Of a stretch of 13,374 nucleotides of DNA, positions 1 through 7,104 are shown one piece after another; position 1 is the first letter of the stretch; every line of letters starts with the position of its first letter. Made by a program: the position numbers and the translations under genes. The notes under the pieces were generated by a model that was given only the letters and a program-made list of their open reading frames with translations, did not search any database and was not told where the DNA came from. The DNA lies in contig LUCD01000020.1 of the NCBI GenBank assembly GCA_001593925.1, positions 1-13,374 on the forward strand. The letters run 5' to 3'. The DNA comes from Candidatus Bathyarchaeota archaeon B26-1. Its GTDB lineage: Archaea > Thermoproteota > Bathyarchaeia > Bathyarchaeales > B26-1.

Positions 1-2
1 GC

Positions 3-785
3 GGCCTATACCTTGAACACGAGGGTTGGGACGGCTACACATTAACGATGAAGCCCCTTACATACAATAACTGGTGGATTGTGGAGAAGCTGAACGTTGT
101 TATAGTTCTACCTGAGGGGGCTAGGTTCCAGACCTCCATAAAAGACCCTTCTCACTTTGAGAAGAACGCCTTCCAAGAGACTGTAACCTTCACGGAGTAC
201 AACGTCACAGCATTCGACGAGTTGAGCCTCAACCTAAAATATAGATACGGCGTCCTCTGGCCGTCCTTCCGGCCGACCGTTTGGATAGGGCTCCTAACAT
301 CGATCCTCGCAGTGTTCCTCTATTTGAGGGGACCTACTAAACCGTCCATGCCAACGGTTCCGGTTCCAGTAGAGACCATCAGAGAATTCATCGGAGACTA
401 TGAGGAGAAGAGGAGGATACTCCAGAACTTGGAGATAATAGAGAGGCAGGTCCGTAGGGGGAAAATCTCTCGTAGGAGGTATAAGGTTAGGAGGGACGCT
501 TTGGAGAGGCGTCTCTCTAGACTCCAGAAGAGATTGAACGTTCTCCGCGAAGAGTTGGAGTCTGCCAGCAGAAGGTACGCTGAGCTTATGGGGGACCTCG
601 AAGTCGCCGAGGCCGAACTTGAGGCCGTTAAGGCGAGCCTAGAGAGGTTGAGGAGCAGATACAGGCGTAGGGAGATATCCTCTGAGACGTATGACCGCCT
701 TCTAGACGAGTATAACCGTCGGAGGGAGAGGGCGGAGAGCACCATAGACGAGGTTTTACTTAGGCTGGAGGAGGAGCTCCGTTAA
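3..785 (+). CDS. C-terminal part of a membrane-anchored surface protein with coiled-coil tail (5' truncated by window)
   Basis: The reading frame is open to the left edge, so the ATG at 48 is probably internal and the gene starts outside the window. Seen: about 90 residues of polar, beta-rich sequence with N-x-T sites, then one membrane segment (about nt 276-330, core WIGLLTSILAVFLYL), a proline-rich linker, and a 130-residue charged coiled coil to the stop. Inference: the N-terminal part lies outside the cell and the coiled coil lies in the cytoplasm. The tail holds two similar helical hairpins, GKISRRRYKVRRDALE and REISSETYDRLLDEYN, which resemble SHOCT-type short motifs. The family is not recognised and the function is unknown. 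The gene ends 64 bases before the TrmB-type gene, which has its own TATA box, so the two are probably separate transcripts. Confidence 0.75.
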   Translation, partial: GLYLEHEGWDGYTLTMKPLTYNNWWIVEKLNVVIVLPEGARFQTSIKDPSHFEKNAFQETVTFTEYNVTAFDELSLNLKYRYGVLWPSFRPTVWIGLLTSILAVFLYLRGPTKPSMPTVPVPVETIREFIGDYEEKRRILQNLEIIERQVRRGKISRRRYKVRRDALERRLSRLQKRLNVLREELESASRRYAELMGDLEVAEAELEAVKASLERLRSRYRRREISSETYDRLLDEYNRRRERAESTIDEVLLRLEEELR

Positions 786-819
786 TATTCTTATTCCGTA
801 TCAGAGGACTTCATAAAAC

Positions 820-829
820 CTAAATAAAG
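820..829 (+). promoter_or_regulatory. Archaeal TATA box for the TrmB-type regulator gene
   Basis: The sequence ctaaataaag is centred about 26 bases before the ATG at 850, which is the usual TATA-to-start distance in archaea. No ribosome site precedes the ATG, so the transcript is probably leaderless. Inference from spacing and composition only. Confidence 0.55.
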
Positions 830-837
830 ATTTTCTG

Positions 838-868
838 GAAGCCTCCATCATGGGGATGGGGGGGCTTC
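838..868. repeat. Imperfect dyad spanning the start of the TrmB-type gene (candidate operator)
   Basis: GAAGCCTCCATC (838-849) and GATGGGGGGGCTTC (855-868) are complementary apart from one T-G pair and two bulged Gs, with the start codon in the 5-base centre (850-854). TrmB-family regulators often bind dyads next to their own promoter. Here the dyad covers the predicted transcription start, 9 bases after the TATA box. If transcription begins at the ATG, this dyad acts as DNA rather than as an mRNA hairpin. Confidence 0.5.
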
Positions 869-1656
869 TCCATTTGATACCTAAAGCAAGAACGTTATGG
901 CGGAGGCTATACGAGGACATAGGCCTCTCGGAGTATGAGGCTAGAGCCTACATCTCCCTGCTAGAGGACGGCCCCTCAACAGCTAGGAGGCTAAGCATGA
1001 TCTCAGGAATACCGAGGACAAAGATATATGGAACCCTCAAGAAGCTGATTGAACGTGACTTGGTGATCGAGATTCCGGGAAACCCAAAGATGTTCCTTTC
1101 AGCCCCTCCGAGCGAGGCTTTGGAGCCCATCCTTAGAGCATATGAGAGACTGGTTGAAGACTTCAAGGTTTTTATCTCTTATCTAGAAGAGATTTACGTC
1201 AAGTCGGATTATGCGTCCAAGCTGAAGAGAAGCAACCTGTGGACACTCTCGGGGAGAAACGAGATACTCCATAGGATTTTGGGGATGCTTACGCACGCTC
1301 GAAGAGCCGTCGATCTTGTGACCTCGGAGGACTGTTTGATCCTCATCTACAAGCTCTGCGGGAAGGTTCTGGACGACTTAGCTGGGAAGGGGGTTGAGGT
1401 CCGCTTATTCACCCAAAGAAATCCGAGAAACCAGAACCTCATAAGGGAATTACGCTACATCTACAAGGTTAGGCAACTCGATGTCCCGCCCTCAATCTTG
1501 TACATCAACGTAGATGACTCCCTCTTCCTCCTCGCTTCCTTAACAGAGCGCGGAAACGGCGACGTCGGAGTCTTCATGGAGAACCCCGTCCTCTCCAACC
1601 TTATCTTTCGTCTACTGAGAATCGAGAGGCCTAGAAGTCTCCTAATCGTCAGCTAG
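850..1656 (+). CDS. TrmB-family winged-helix transcriptional regulator
   Basis: 268 residues. Residues 24-88 form a typical TrmB winged helix-turn-helix: GLSEYEARAYISLL, then a recognition-helix region SGIPRTKIYGTLKKLIERDLV, and a wing ending at FLSAPPSEAL. A helical linker follows (about 89-125), then an alpha/beta domain from about 130 (LSGRNEILHRIL, HARRAVDLVTSED, GVEVRLFTQRN) of the kind found in TrmB proteins with a phospholipase-D-like C-terminal region. It is shorter than sugar-sensing TrmB proteins (about 340 residues) and I see no maltose-type sensor domain, so the ligand is unknown. The ATG at 850 is chosen over the in-frame ATG at 856 because of the TATA box 26 bases upstream. The stop abuts the stop of the KaiC-like gene on the other strand. 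A dyad around the start suggests self-regulation (inference). Confidence 0.85.
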   Translation: MGMGGLLHLIPKARTLWRRLYEDIGLSEYEARAYISLLEDGPSTARRLSMISGIPRTKIYGTLKKLIERDLVIEIPGNPKMFLSAPPSEALEPILRAYERLVEDFKVFISYLEEIYVKSDYASKLKRSNLWTLSGRNEILHRILGMLTHARRAVDLVTSEDCLILIYKLCGKVLDDLAGKGVEVRLFTQRNPRNQNLIRELRYIYKVRQLDVPPSILYINVDDSLFLLASLTERGNGDVGVFMENPVLSNLIFRLLRIERPRSLLIVS

Positions 1657-2994
1657 TTACAGGATCGGCGTGAATCGAAGTTCGGGAAACCCTTTGGAAG
1701 GCTCGATCTCCAAAACGTAGTATCCTGTCCTAGGTTTAGCTCCGTAAATTAGGGCTACACCGTCCATTTCAGTCATCTTGAGGTGAACTTTAGCCATCTT
1801 GGAGAGGACACTCACAAGTTTAGGTTGGAGTTCGCCGTCAGGCACTCCAAGAAGGAGAAGCTCCCTTCTCCTCCTCACCCTCTCGATCAAACGCAGTAAC
1901 ACCTTCAAGGCTTGGCTCTCACCGTAACGATACGTTAAGGCGTCAAGCGACAAGAAGGTGTACGCTGGAGTCTCTGAGGGCGCCTCCTCAAGTATCCTCG
2001 ACCCCAACGAGTCCGTTGAGGAACACCTGACAAGCCTACCGAACTCTTCTTCACCGATGAAAGGCTCAAGGTATCCCCTTAGGTAATCGGCGTCGAGCCT
2101 TGGAGGATCGTAGGCTAGGAACATCCTACCCTTCATGACGAAGTTGAGGCCCGTTGCTAAGACTATGCTCCTGTAAGCGTCGATGCCCACGTCTGCTCCG
2201 ACCTCCAAAATGTTCATCGAGCCTTTCAGCCAGCCTCCTCCCAGAATCTCATCTAGGTCTCTACTGCCGGATGAGTAGTAGGCCTCCATGTCCGGTAGGG
2301 GTTTATACTCCCCCTTCACGGAGACCCGCTCAAAGGTGGACTGTGAAAAGACCCTGAAACCCTTCTCCAGAGTGAAGAGGTGTCGGGGCCTCTTCAGCCT
2401 CGTCCCCCTCATCTTGATTATGTCCATCTCCCTGAGGAGACGTCCCTCCCTGACCTTCCTACTTAGTTTGATGACTCCGTCCGCCACAAACTCGGCTCCG
2501 AGGCTCTCGCCTTCCAAAGGCTTCTCCGAGATTAAGATGGCTGTACAACCACTCTGCTTGATCAGCCTGCTTATAATGTGGACGAGTATCCTAACGTCGA
2601 TCTTCTCTTTGAAGGCGTAGGCCATGGCCGAGAACGGGTCTATGACCAGCCGCTTCACGTTGAGGGAGTCTATCTTCTCCACTATGGTCTCCATAACGGA
2701 GTCTACGCCAGCATCCTTAACCGTGACGAAGTCAAGTATCTCCACGCACTCGAGGTCCTCTCGGCTACAGTTGAGGTGGTACGCCATATTCTCGATTAGG
2801 TCTTCTCTGCCCTCCCCAAAGGAGACTAGGAGGGAGGGCTCTCCGAGCTCCGAGGCTCCGTAGAGGAGAAACTTGAAACCGAAGACCGTTTTGCCGGTTC
2901 CGGGCGCTCCGACTAGGAGAATTAGGCTCCCTTTCGGGAAACCTCCCTCTATGATGGGGTCGAAGCCCTCTATCCCCGTTAGAACCCTCTCCAA
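1657..2994 (-). CDS. RadA/KaiC-like P-loop ATPase with two KaiC domains, the second degenerate
   Basis: 445 residues. The first KaiC domain (about 1-225) opens with the family start ERVLTGIEGFDPIIEGGFPKGS, has Walker A GAPGTGKT (29-36), Walker B RLVID (115-119) and the late motif EFVADGVIKL. In the usual Glu-Glu pair after the second strand only one Glu is kept (FGEG, 59-62). The second domain (about 238-445) starts similarly (SSGSRDLDEILGGGWLKGS) but its P-loop reads GADVGIDA (266-273), without the Lys-Thr needed to bind phosphate, so it is probably inactive. The start is TTG at 2994, chosen because it gives the conserved family N-terminus; there is no in-frame ATG upstream. Archaeal proteins of this type are linked to signalling and regulation, but the role here is unknown. 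It converges on the TrmB-type gene. Confidence 0.85.
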   Translation of the reverse strand: MERVLTGIEGFDPIIEGGFPKGSLILLVGAPGTGKTVFGFKFLLYGASELGEPSLLVSFGEGREDLIENMAYHLNCSREDLECVEILDFVTVKDAGVDSVMETIVEKIDSLNVKRLVIDPFSAMAYAFKEKIDVRILVHIISRLIKQSGCTAILISEKPLEGESLGAEFVADGVIKLSRKVREGRLLREMDIIKMRGTRLKRPRHLFTLEKGFRVFSQSTFERVSVKGEYKPLPDMEAYYSSGSRDLDEILGGGWLKGSMNILEVGADVGIDAYRSIVLATGLNFVMKGRMFLAYDPPRLDADYLRGYLEPFIGEEEFGRLVRCSSTDSLGSRILEEAPSETPAYTFLSLDALTYRYGESQALKVLLRLIERVRRRRELLLLGVPDGELQPKLVSVLSKMAKVHLKMTEMDGVALIYGAKPRTGYYVLEIEPSKGFPELRFTPIL

Positions 2995-3030
2995 CTCAAT
3001 CAGCCTTACAAATAACCTACTAAGCTGGTC

Positions 3031-3038
3031 ATATATAT
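3031..3038 (-). promoter_or_regulatory. TATA box for the KaiC-like gene
   Basis: ATATATAT lies about 40 bases upstream of the TTG start at 2994 on the minus strand. It would place the transcript start near 3008 and leave a leader of about 14 bases. Inference from position and base composition. Confidence 0.45.
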
Positions 3039-3075
3039 CTAATCCTTTAAGTTAACGTCGTTAAGGACTCTCTAA

Positions 3076-3311
3076 AACGGCTACTTCGCGGAGAAGGCCG
3101 CCGAGAGCCTAGAAAGCCTAAAGGAGAGAAAAGACAGGTTACTGGAAGTTTTCGGTTCGACGCTACTAAGCCGAGGCCGTCCATGAACTGGAGGTGGAAC
3201 GCCGCCTCGGCCAGCATAGAGGCTCTTCTCCAAGCCGTGGAGCGACACAGAGACTACTGGATAGCAAAAAAGGAGCTGAATCATAGTGTCCCTAAAGATT
3301 TTTATTCTTGA
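3076..3311 (+). pseudogene. Possible decayed small helical protein gene between the KaiC-like and ferredoxin genes
   Basis: In one plus-strand frame, 3076-3186 reads as a helical segment (EKAAESLESLKERKDRLLEV) with no start codon. In the next frame, 3183-3311 gives 42 residues from an ATG (containing NAASASIEALLQAVERHRDY and ending VPKDFYS). The two segments look protein-like and would join through a shift near 3170-3183, which is the pattern of a broken gene. Neither half matches a family I can name. Alternatives are that only the 42-residue frame is a real small gene, or that both are chance open frames in a GC-rich spacer. The rest of the 2995-3346 gap holds only promoter-like AT-rich sequence. 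Confidence 0.25.
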
Positions 3312-3331
3312 AATTATCTTCCCAAAGTGTC

Positions 3332-3337
3332 AGGAGG
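3332..3337 (+). promoter_or_regulatory. Ribosome binding site that sets the ferredoxin start
   Basis: AGGAGG sits 9 bases before the ATG at 3347. This makes ATG 3347 a better start than the in-frame TTG at 3308, which lies upstream of the site. Confidence 0.65.
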
Positions 3338-3346
3338 ACAACGGTG

Positions 3347-3529
3347 ATGGTCGAGATCAAGATCGACTCGGAGAAATGTACCGGATGCGGAACATGCGTG
3401 GACGTTTGTCCAGTAGAGGTCTACGAGCTGAGGGAAGGAAAGTCCGTAGCCGTAAACGTCGATGAGTGCATCGTCTGCAGAACGTGTGAGGCTCAGTGCC
3501 CCGAGAACGCCATCACGATCATAGAGTAG
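3347..3529 (+). CDS. 2[4Fe-4S] ferredoxin
   Basis: 60 residues, the usual length of a small bacterial-type ferredoxin. Two clusters of C-x2-C-x2-C-x3-C-P are present: Cys 11, 14, 17, 21 and Cys 41, 44, 47, 51. These bind two cubane [4Fe-4S] clusters for low-potential electron transfer in the cytoplasm. No cysteine is missing and there are no extra domains. An AGGAGG site 9 bases upstream fixes the ATG at 3347; the in-frame GTG at 3344 is a minor alternative. The gene stands alone: the next gene downstream is on the other strand, so the partner oxidoreductase is not shown by context. A short T-run at 3580-3584 may end the transcript. Confidence 0.93.
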   Translation: MVEIKIDSEKCTGCGTCVDVCPVEVYELREGKSVAVNVDECIVCRTCEAQCPENAITIIE

Positions 3530-3579
3530 GTTGGAGACTCCCCGTAAACAGGCCGGATACACCTAACGTCCTCCAAAAC

Positions 3580-3584
3580 TTTTT
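3580..3584 (+). terminator. Possible T-run terminator after the ferredoxin
   Basis: The sequence aaaactttttctg lies 51 bases after the ferredoxin stop, between two converging genes. Archaeal termination needs only a T-run, but five Ts is a weak signal. Confidence 0.25.
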
Positions 3585-3616
3585 CTGCCCTCACCTCAGC
3601 CCTCAAGTTCGGTAGA

Positions 3617-3654
3617 GGCCTCCTAGAATCTCAGCGAGAAAGATCATGGAGGCC
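3617..3654. repeat. Inverted repeat spanning the end of the AsnB-like gene
   Basis: GGCCTCC at 3617-3623 and GGAGGCC at 3648-3654 form a perfect 7-bp stem with a 24-base loop that contains the stop codon of the minus-strand AsnB-like gene (3644-3646). It lies between convergent genes and could help 3' end formation or transcript stability. It may also be chance. Confidence 0.3.
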
Positions 3655-5137
3655 CCGGGTTTCCCCACACAATTCTTCCCCAGTAATCTTCTATGAGTCC
3701 CCTCAAGGTCTTCCTCCTCCTCTTTGCTATTCTTCTGAGAACTTTATCAACGCCTGTGGCGTACTGAATCGCCCTCTTTCTTCTCCCGTAGATTTCTGGA
3801 GGTAAACCGATCTCCTCTGCTACTCTACGTAACACCCTCTTCCTCAACGGGTCGTGGGGGGAGCTTATCTTCAGGCCGGTTGGGAGGCTTAAGGCGAACT
3901 TGACTAGGTTCCAGTCGGCGAAGGGTAAGCGGAGCTCAACGTGGTGGAAGGAGCAGACCTTCTCGTCCCTCTCAAAGTTCCTCTCGTAGGAGCTCTTGAC
4001 GTCCCGGTAAAGGGCGTCCCAGACCCCCTCAGCCCCCAGCGACCTGTAGACATCCAGATACCTATGGTAGCCTCCGAAGAGCTCGTCGCTACCCTGACCC
4101 GCAAAGAGAATCCTCAATCCTGCCTTGGAAGCAGCCTCGGCTACCCAGTAGAAGGAAACCCCGATTGAGACCGCCAGCGGGCTGGGCTCCTCAACGAGCC
4201 ACAAGACCCTAGGCAGAACCTCTTCAACATCGGCTTCGGGGACCTTCTTGACGTGGATGGGGAGACCTAAAGTTTCAGCCGCGTCTACAGCGGAGCGAAC
4301 CTCCTCTTCACCATCAAAACCGACGGTTACCAGTTGAACCTTTACGCCTTCGGATTTCAGGAGGGCCGCCAAGACGGAGCTGTCCAGACCTCCGGAGAAC
4401 GCTAGGGCAACCCTCCTGAGGCCGTATGTCCTCTTCCTCACAGCCTCTGCAAGCAGGCCTTTAAGGGTCTCAACGGCTTCTTCTAGGGGAACCCTTCGCC
4501 TCTTCGGCTTAGTTAGAACCCTTACAGGTTTGAGGGAGTAGCCTCCAGCCGAAAAGTATGCAACGTATCCGGGGGGAAACGACTTAACATCCTTAACGCC
4601 GACTGCCCACAAGGCTTTACGTTCAGAAGCCGCCGCGTAGAAGCCTCTTCCCTCACCGTAGTATAGGGGAATCAAGCCGAGGGGGTCCCTCCCCAAGACG
4701 AGGCGGTCTCCAACGATCGCCGCGAAGGCGTAGGCCCCCTCCAGACCCTTCAAGATGAGCTCTGCTCCTTCCAGAGGCTTACCCTCAAACTTTTTGAGGG
4801 CGACCTCGACGCTTCCCTCCTCCCGTAGCTGATAGAACCTCCCTTCGAAGACGAGGTTTACCGTTCCGTGCTGGACCGGTTGCGGACGGTCCTCGCGGAG
4901 AACCCTTGAGAGGACGTGGCCGACCGCGACTGGAGACTCAAGTCCGGAGGCCGCCTCCATGAGGGAGCTGCCGGTTCTCACATAGTCTCGGATGGCCACT
5001 CCATAAGCTTCGTTTCCTCTATGCTGTAACGTCTCCATCATCTTGGCGACCTTGGAGACGGCGTCTCTCCCCTCCCTGCTCAAGGCAGCTGCAAGGGCGC
5101 CCAAACCTTCCGACCCCCGGCAAAGGTTTATCTTCAA
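3644..5137 (-). CDS. Asparagine-synthetase-like protein (AsnB family) with atypical glutaminase site
   Basis: 497 residues, the length of the class II AsnB family. The C-terminal half is a clear synthetase domain: ATP pyrophosphatase loop SGGLDSS (248-254), GQGSDELFGGY (347-357), and ELRLPFADWNLVKFALSLP (401-419). The N-terminal half is an Ntn-type amidotransferase fold (LQHRGNEAYGVAI, then GRDPLGLIPLYYG at 149-161) but differs from the norm. The only candidate nucleophile, Cys6, is not second after the start; the expected Arg after Gly-His is replaced (GHVLS), and the NGE glutamine-binding motif reads EGR. In the synthetase site the usual GEG(S/A)DE is GQGSDE. Inference: it uses free ammonia, or makes a different amide. 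The start is TTG at 5137; no in-frame ATG exists upstream. It is divergent from purB. Confidence 0.8.
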   Translation of the reverse strand: MKINLCRGSEGLGALAAALSREGRDAVSKVAKMMETLQHRGNEAYGVAIRDYVRTGSSLMEAASGLESPVAVGHVLSRVLREDRPQPVQHGTVNLVFEGRFYQLREEGSVEVALKKFEGKPLEGAELILKGLEGAYAFAAIVGDRLVLGRDPLGLIPLYYGEGRGFYAAASERKALWAVGVKDVKSFPPGYVAYFSAGGYSLKPVRVLTKPKRRRVPLEEAVETLKGLLAEAVRKRTYGLRRVALAFSGGLDSSVLAALLKSEGVKVQLVTVGFDGEEEVRSAVDAAETLGLPIHVKKVPEADVEEVLPRVLWLVEEPSPLAVSIGVSFYWVAEAASKAGLRILFAGQGSDELFGGYHRYLDVYRSLGAEGVWDALYRDVKSSYERNFERDEKVCSFHHVELRLPFADWNLVKFALSLPTGLKISSPHDPLRKRVLRRVAEEIGLPPEIYGRRKRAIQYATGVDKVLRRIAKRRRKTLRGLIEDYWGRIVWGNPGPP

Positions 5138-5169
5138 TGTTATTTTATCTCTTTGTGGAGGGTTAGAGT
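5138..5169. promoter_or_regulatory. Divergent promoter region of the AsnB-like gene and purB, with purB ribosome site
   Basis: The 32-base gap holds an AT-rich box, ttattttatc (5140-5149), usable in either direction, and GGAGGG (5157-5162) 7 bases before the purB TTG start. The AT box lies very close to the AsnB-like TTG start (5137), so that gene's transcript start is uncertain. Confidence 0.45.
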
Positions 5170-6540
5170 TTGCCTATACTTCCAATCGACACTGGAAGGT
5201 ATGGAACCCCTGAGATGCTTGAGATTTTCCAGGAGGAGAAGTGGGTTCAGAGGATGCTCGATGTTGAGGCCGCTTTGGCGTGGGCTCACGGAGAGGTTGG
5301 GGACATCCCTAGGGAGGCCGCCGAGAAGATCGTTGAGATGGCCTCAACCAAGCATGTTCGGGTAAGCCGTATCAAGGAGATAGAGAAGGAGATAGGGCAC
5401 GACGTTATGGCTCTCGTCAAGGCTTTGGCCGAGGTGTGCGGTCCAAGCGGAGCATACGTCCATCTGGGAGCCACAAGCTACGACATCGTCGACACGGCTA
5501 GAGCCCTCCAGCTCAGAGACGCGGTGGACATCATCCTGCGTAAGCTGGATTCTCTGGAGCTCATCCTCATGAAGGCCGCCGAGAAGTATAAGGAAACGAT
5601 CATGATCGGGAGGACTCACGGCCAACACGCTCTCCCAATAACCTTCGGTCTAAAATTGGCCGTCTGGATGAGGGAGGTTTCGAGGCATATCGAGAGGCTG
5701 AATGGGTGTAAGAAGAGGCTCATAGTTGGGAAGATGAGTGGGGCTGTAGGCACCCAAGCTGGTTTAGGCCCGAACGCCTTGAGGGTTCAGGAGCTCGTTA
5801 TGAAGAGGCTTGGGATAAAAGCCGCTGAGGTTACAACCCAGATAGTCCAGAGGGACCGCCACGCCGAACTTATATGCATACTCGCCATGATAGGTTCAAC
5901 CCTAGACAAGATGGCCACCGAGATCAGGGAGCTCCAAAGAACCGAGATAGGGGAGGTCTACGAGCCTTTCAGGAGGGAACGCCAAGTAGGGAGCTCAACC
6001 ATGCCCCACAAACGGAACCCAGAGCTCTGCGAGAGAGTCTGCGGCCTAGCTAAGGTCCTGCGGAGCCTCGTCATCCCGGCTCTAGAGAACGTTCCAACAT
6101 GGCATGAGAGGGACCTAACGCAGTCGTCTTCGGAGAGGTTCATAATACCGGAGGCCTGCATCCTAACCGATTACATGCTACACTTGATGATAGGGATAAT
6201 CTCCGGGATGGAGGTTGACGAAGACCGCATGCTGAAGAACCTCAAGTTGACGAGGGGGCTCATAATGTCGGAGGCCGTCATGCTCGCCCTCGTCCGGAAG
6301 GGTATGGGCCGCCAAGAGGCCCACGAGCTCGTGAGGAGACTCGCCATAAAGAGCCGTTCCGAAGGAACGGGGTTCAAGAAGGTCCTCATGGAGGACGAGA
6401 CCGTCAGGAGGTTCCTCACCGAAAGGGAGATAGACTCAGCCCTAGACCCGAGGAGATACTTGGGCACAGCCGTGGAACAGGTTGAGAAGGCTATCCTGAA
6501 GACGGTGGAGGAACGCCGAGCTAGGGGTCTGGAGGAGTAG
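5170..6540 (+). CDS. purB: Adenylosuccinate lyase
   Basis: 456 residues, normal for the archaeal and bacterial short form. It releases fumarate in two purine steps, SAICAR to AICAR and adenylosuccinate to AMP, as a cytoplasmic homotetramer. Motifs seen: VHLGATSYD (97-105), the catalytic His region GRTHGQHALP (147-156), and the superfamily signature GSSTMPHKRNP (274-284), whose flexible loop carries the catalytic Ser. The N-terminus (LPIDTGRYGTPEM) is the conserved PurB opening and fixes the TTG at 5170, which has a GGAGGG ribosome site 7 bases upstream. No defects are seen. It is divergent from the AsnB-like gene and convergent, with a 25-base gap, on the deoxyribosyltransferase-like gene. 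No other pur genes are present. Confidence 0.96.
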   Translation: MPILPIDTGRYGTPEMLEIFQEEKWVQRMLDVEAALAWAHGEVGDIPREAAEKIVEMASTKHVRVSRIKEIEKEIGHDVMALVKALAEVCGPSGAYVHLGATSYDIVDTARALQLRDAVDIILRKLDSLELILMKAAEKYKETIMIGRTHGQHALPITFGLKLAVWMREVSRHIERLNGCKKRLIVGKMSGAVGTQAGLGPNALRVQELVMKRLGIKAAEVTTQIVQRDRHAELICILAMIGSTLDKMATEIRELQRTEIGEVYEPFRRERQVGSSTMPHKRNPELCERVCGLAKVLRSLVIPALENVPTWHERDLTQSSSERFIIPEACILTDYMLHLMIGIISGMEVDEDRMLKNLKLTRGLIMSEAVMLALVRKGMGRQEAHELVRRLAIKSRSEGTGFKKVLMEDETVRRFLTEREIDSALDPRRYLGTAVEQVEKAILKTVEERRARGLEE

Positions 6541-6565
6541 AAGGGCGAGGCGCCTCCCCATATTC

Positions 6566-7021
6566 TCATGGAAGCCTTTCGCTCTTTTTTAGGAACTCTT
6601 CCAGTTCTTCTATGCTTCGGAGCATAACGTCGGAGTGGGCTACTATCCATGGGCTGGGGTCGTCGAGTTCACAGATGGTTATCGTCTTCTTACCCTTCAT
6701 CTTGGCGTAGAAGAGCTCCATGCACGTTCCCGCGGAGAGGCGTGGCAAGTAGGCTACGAGCAGGTCGCAGTTCTCTATGTCCTCTAGGTCTCTCCTTATG
6801 AAGTCTGGAGGCGGAACCTCCTTCCACCATCCCTCCTTGACCTCAGCCTTGGCCGAGTATATGACCTTCTCGCGTTCCCACGGGTCCACCGCCTCGTACC
6901 CGTGCCGCACTAGGACCTCACGAATCTTGGCCCTGTAATGTTGTTTATGCTCCATGCCTTGAATGGGGCCTGAGATGAAGACTCTACAAGCCACCCGACC
7001 TTCGGCTTCTCGGGTGCTCAT
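6566..7021 (-). CDS. Nucleoside 2-deoxyribosyltransferase-like protein
   Basis: 151 residues, matching single-domain nucleoside 2-deoxyribosyltransferase-fold proteins. Seen: first-strand motif VFISGPIQG (14-22), then DFIRRDLEDIENCDLLVAYL (73-92) and SAGTCMELFYAKMKGK (96-111). In the family the Glu of the GTxxE motif (here Glu102) is the nucleophile on the sugar, and the upstream Asp residues (here Asp78 and Asp86) help bind it. Members exchange bases between deoxynucleosides or hydrolyse deoxynucleoside monophosphates; the sequence does not say which. ATG 7021 is preceded by AGGAGA at 7025-7030. Neighbours purB and the HAD protein fit a nucleotide-salvage theme only loosely. The insert around EVKEGWWKEVPPP (60-72) may be a specificity loop (inference). 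Confidence 0.75.
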   Translation of the reverse strand: MSTREAEGRVACRVFISGPIQGMEHKQHYRAKIREVLVRHGYEAVDPWEREKVIYSAKAEVKEGWWKEVPPPDFIRRDLEDIENCDLLVAYLPRLSAGTCMELFYAKMKGKKTITICELDDPSPWIVAHSDVMLRSIEELEEFLKKSERLP

Positions 7022-7046
7022 AATTCTCCTCTAACCTCTTTGAGCC

Positions 7047-7054
7047 TTATAAAT
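7047..7054 (-). promoter_or_regulatory. TATA box for the deoxyribosyltransferase-like gene
   Basis: On the minus strand this reads ATTTATAA, about 30 bases before the ATG at 7021. It is the best TATA match in this divergent spacer. A weaker AT-rich box, ttaatatgg (7068-7076), could serve the plus-strand HAD gene. Confidence 0.5.
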
Positions 7055-7104
7055 CTGGTTGGACCGTTAATATGGTAAGGCCTGCGACGGGGTGAACCTG
7101 CCCT

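Noticed and set aside
398..745. Open frame of 115 codons on the minus strand
   Set aside because: Serine- and leucine-rich shadow of the coiled-coil region on the plus strand; no ribosome site or family features.
2154..2863. Several open frames on the plus strand opposite the KaiC-like gene
   Set aside because: They overlap each other and a well-supported conserved gene; the translations are low-complexity shadows.
3150..3172. A GGTTCGA motif like a tRNA T-loop
   Set aside because: The flanking bases do not pair to form a T-stem, and no acceptor or anticodon arm can be drawn around it.
6171..6650. Open frame of 159 codons on the minus strand
   Set aside because: It lies almost entirely opposite purB and runs through the purB stop; its composition (Ser/Arg rich) is typical of a shadow frame.
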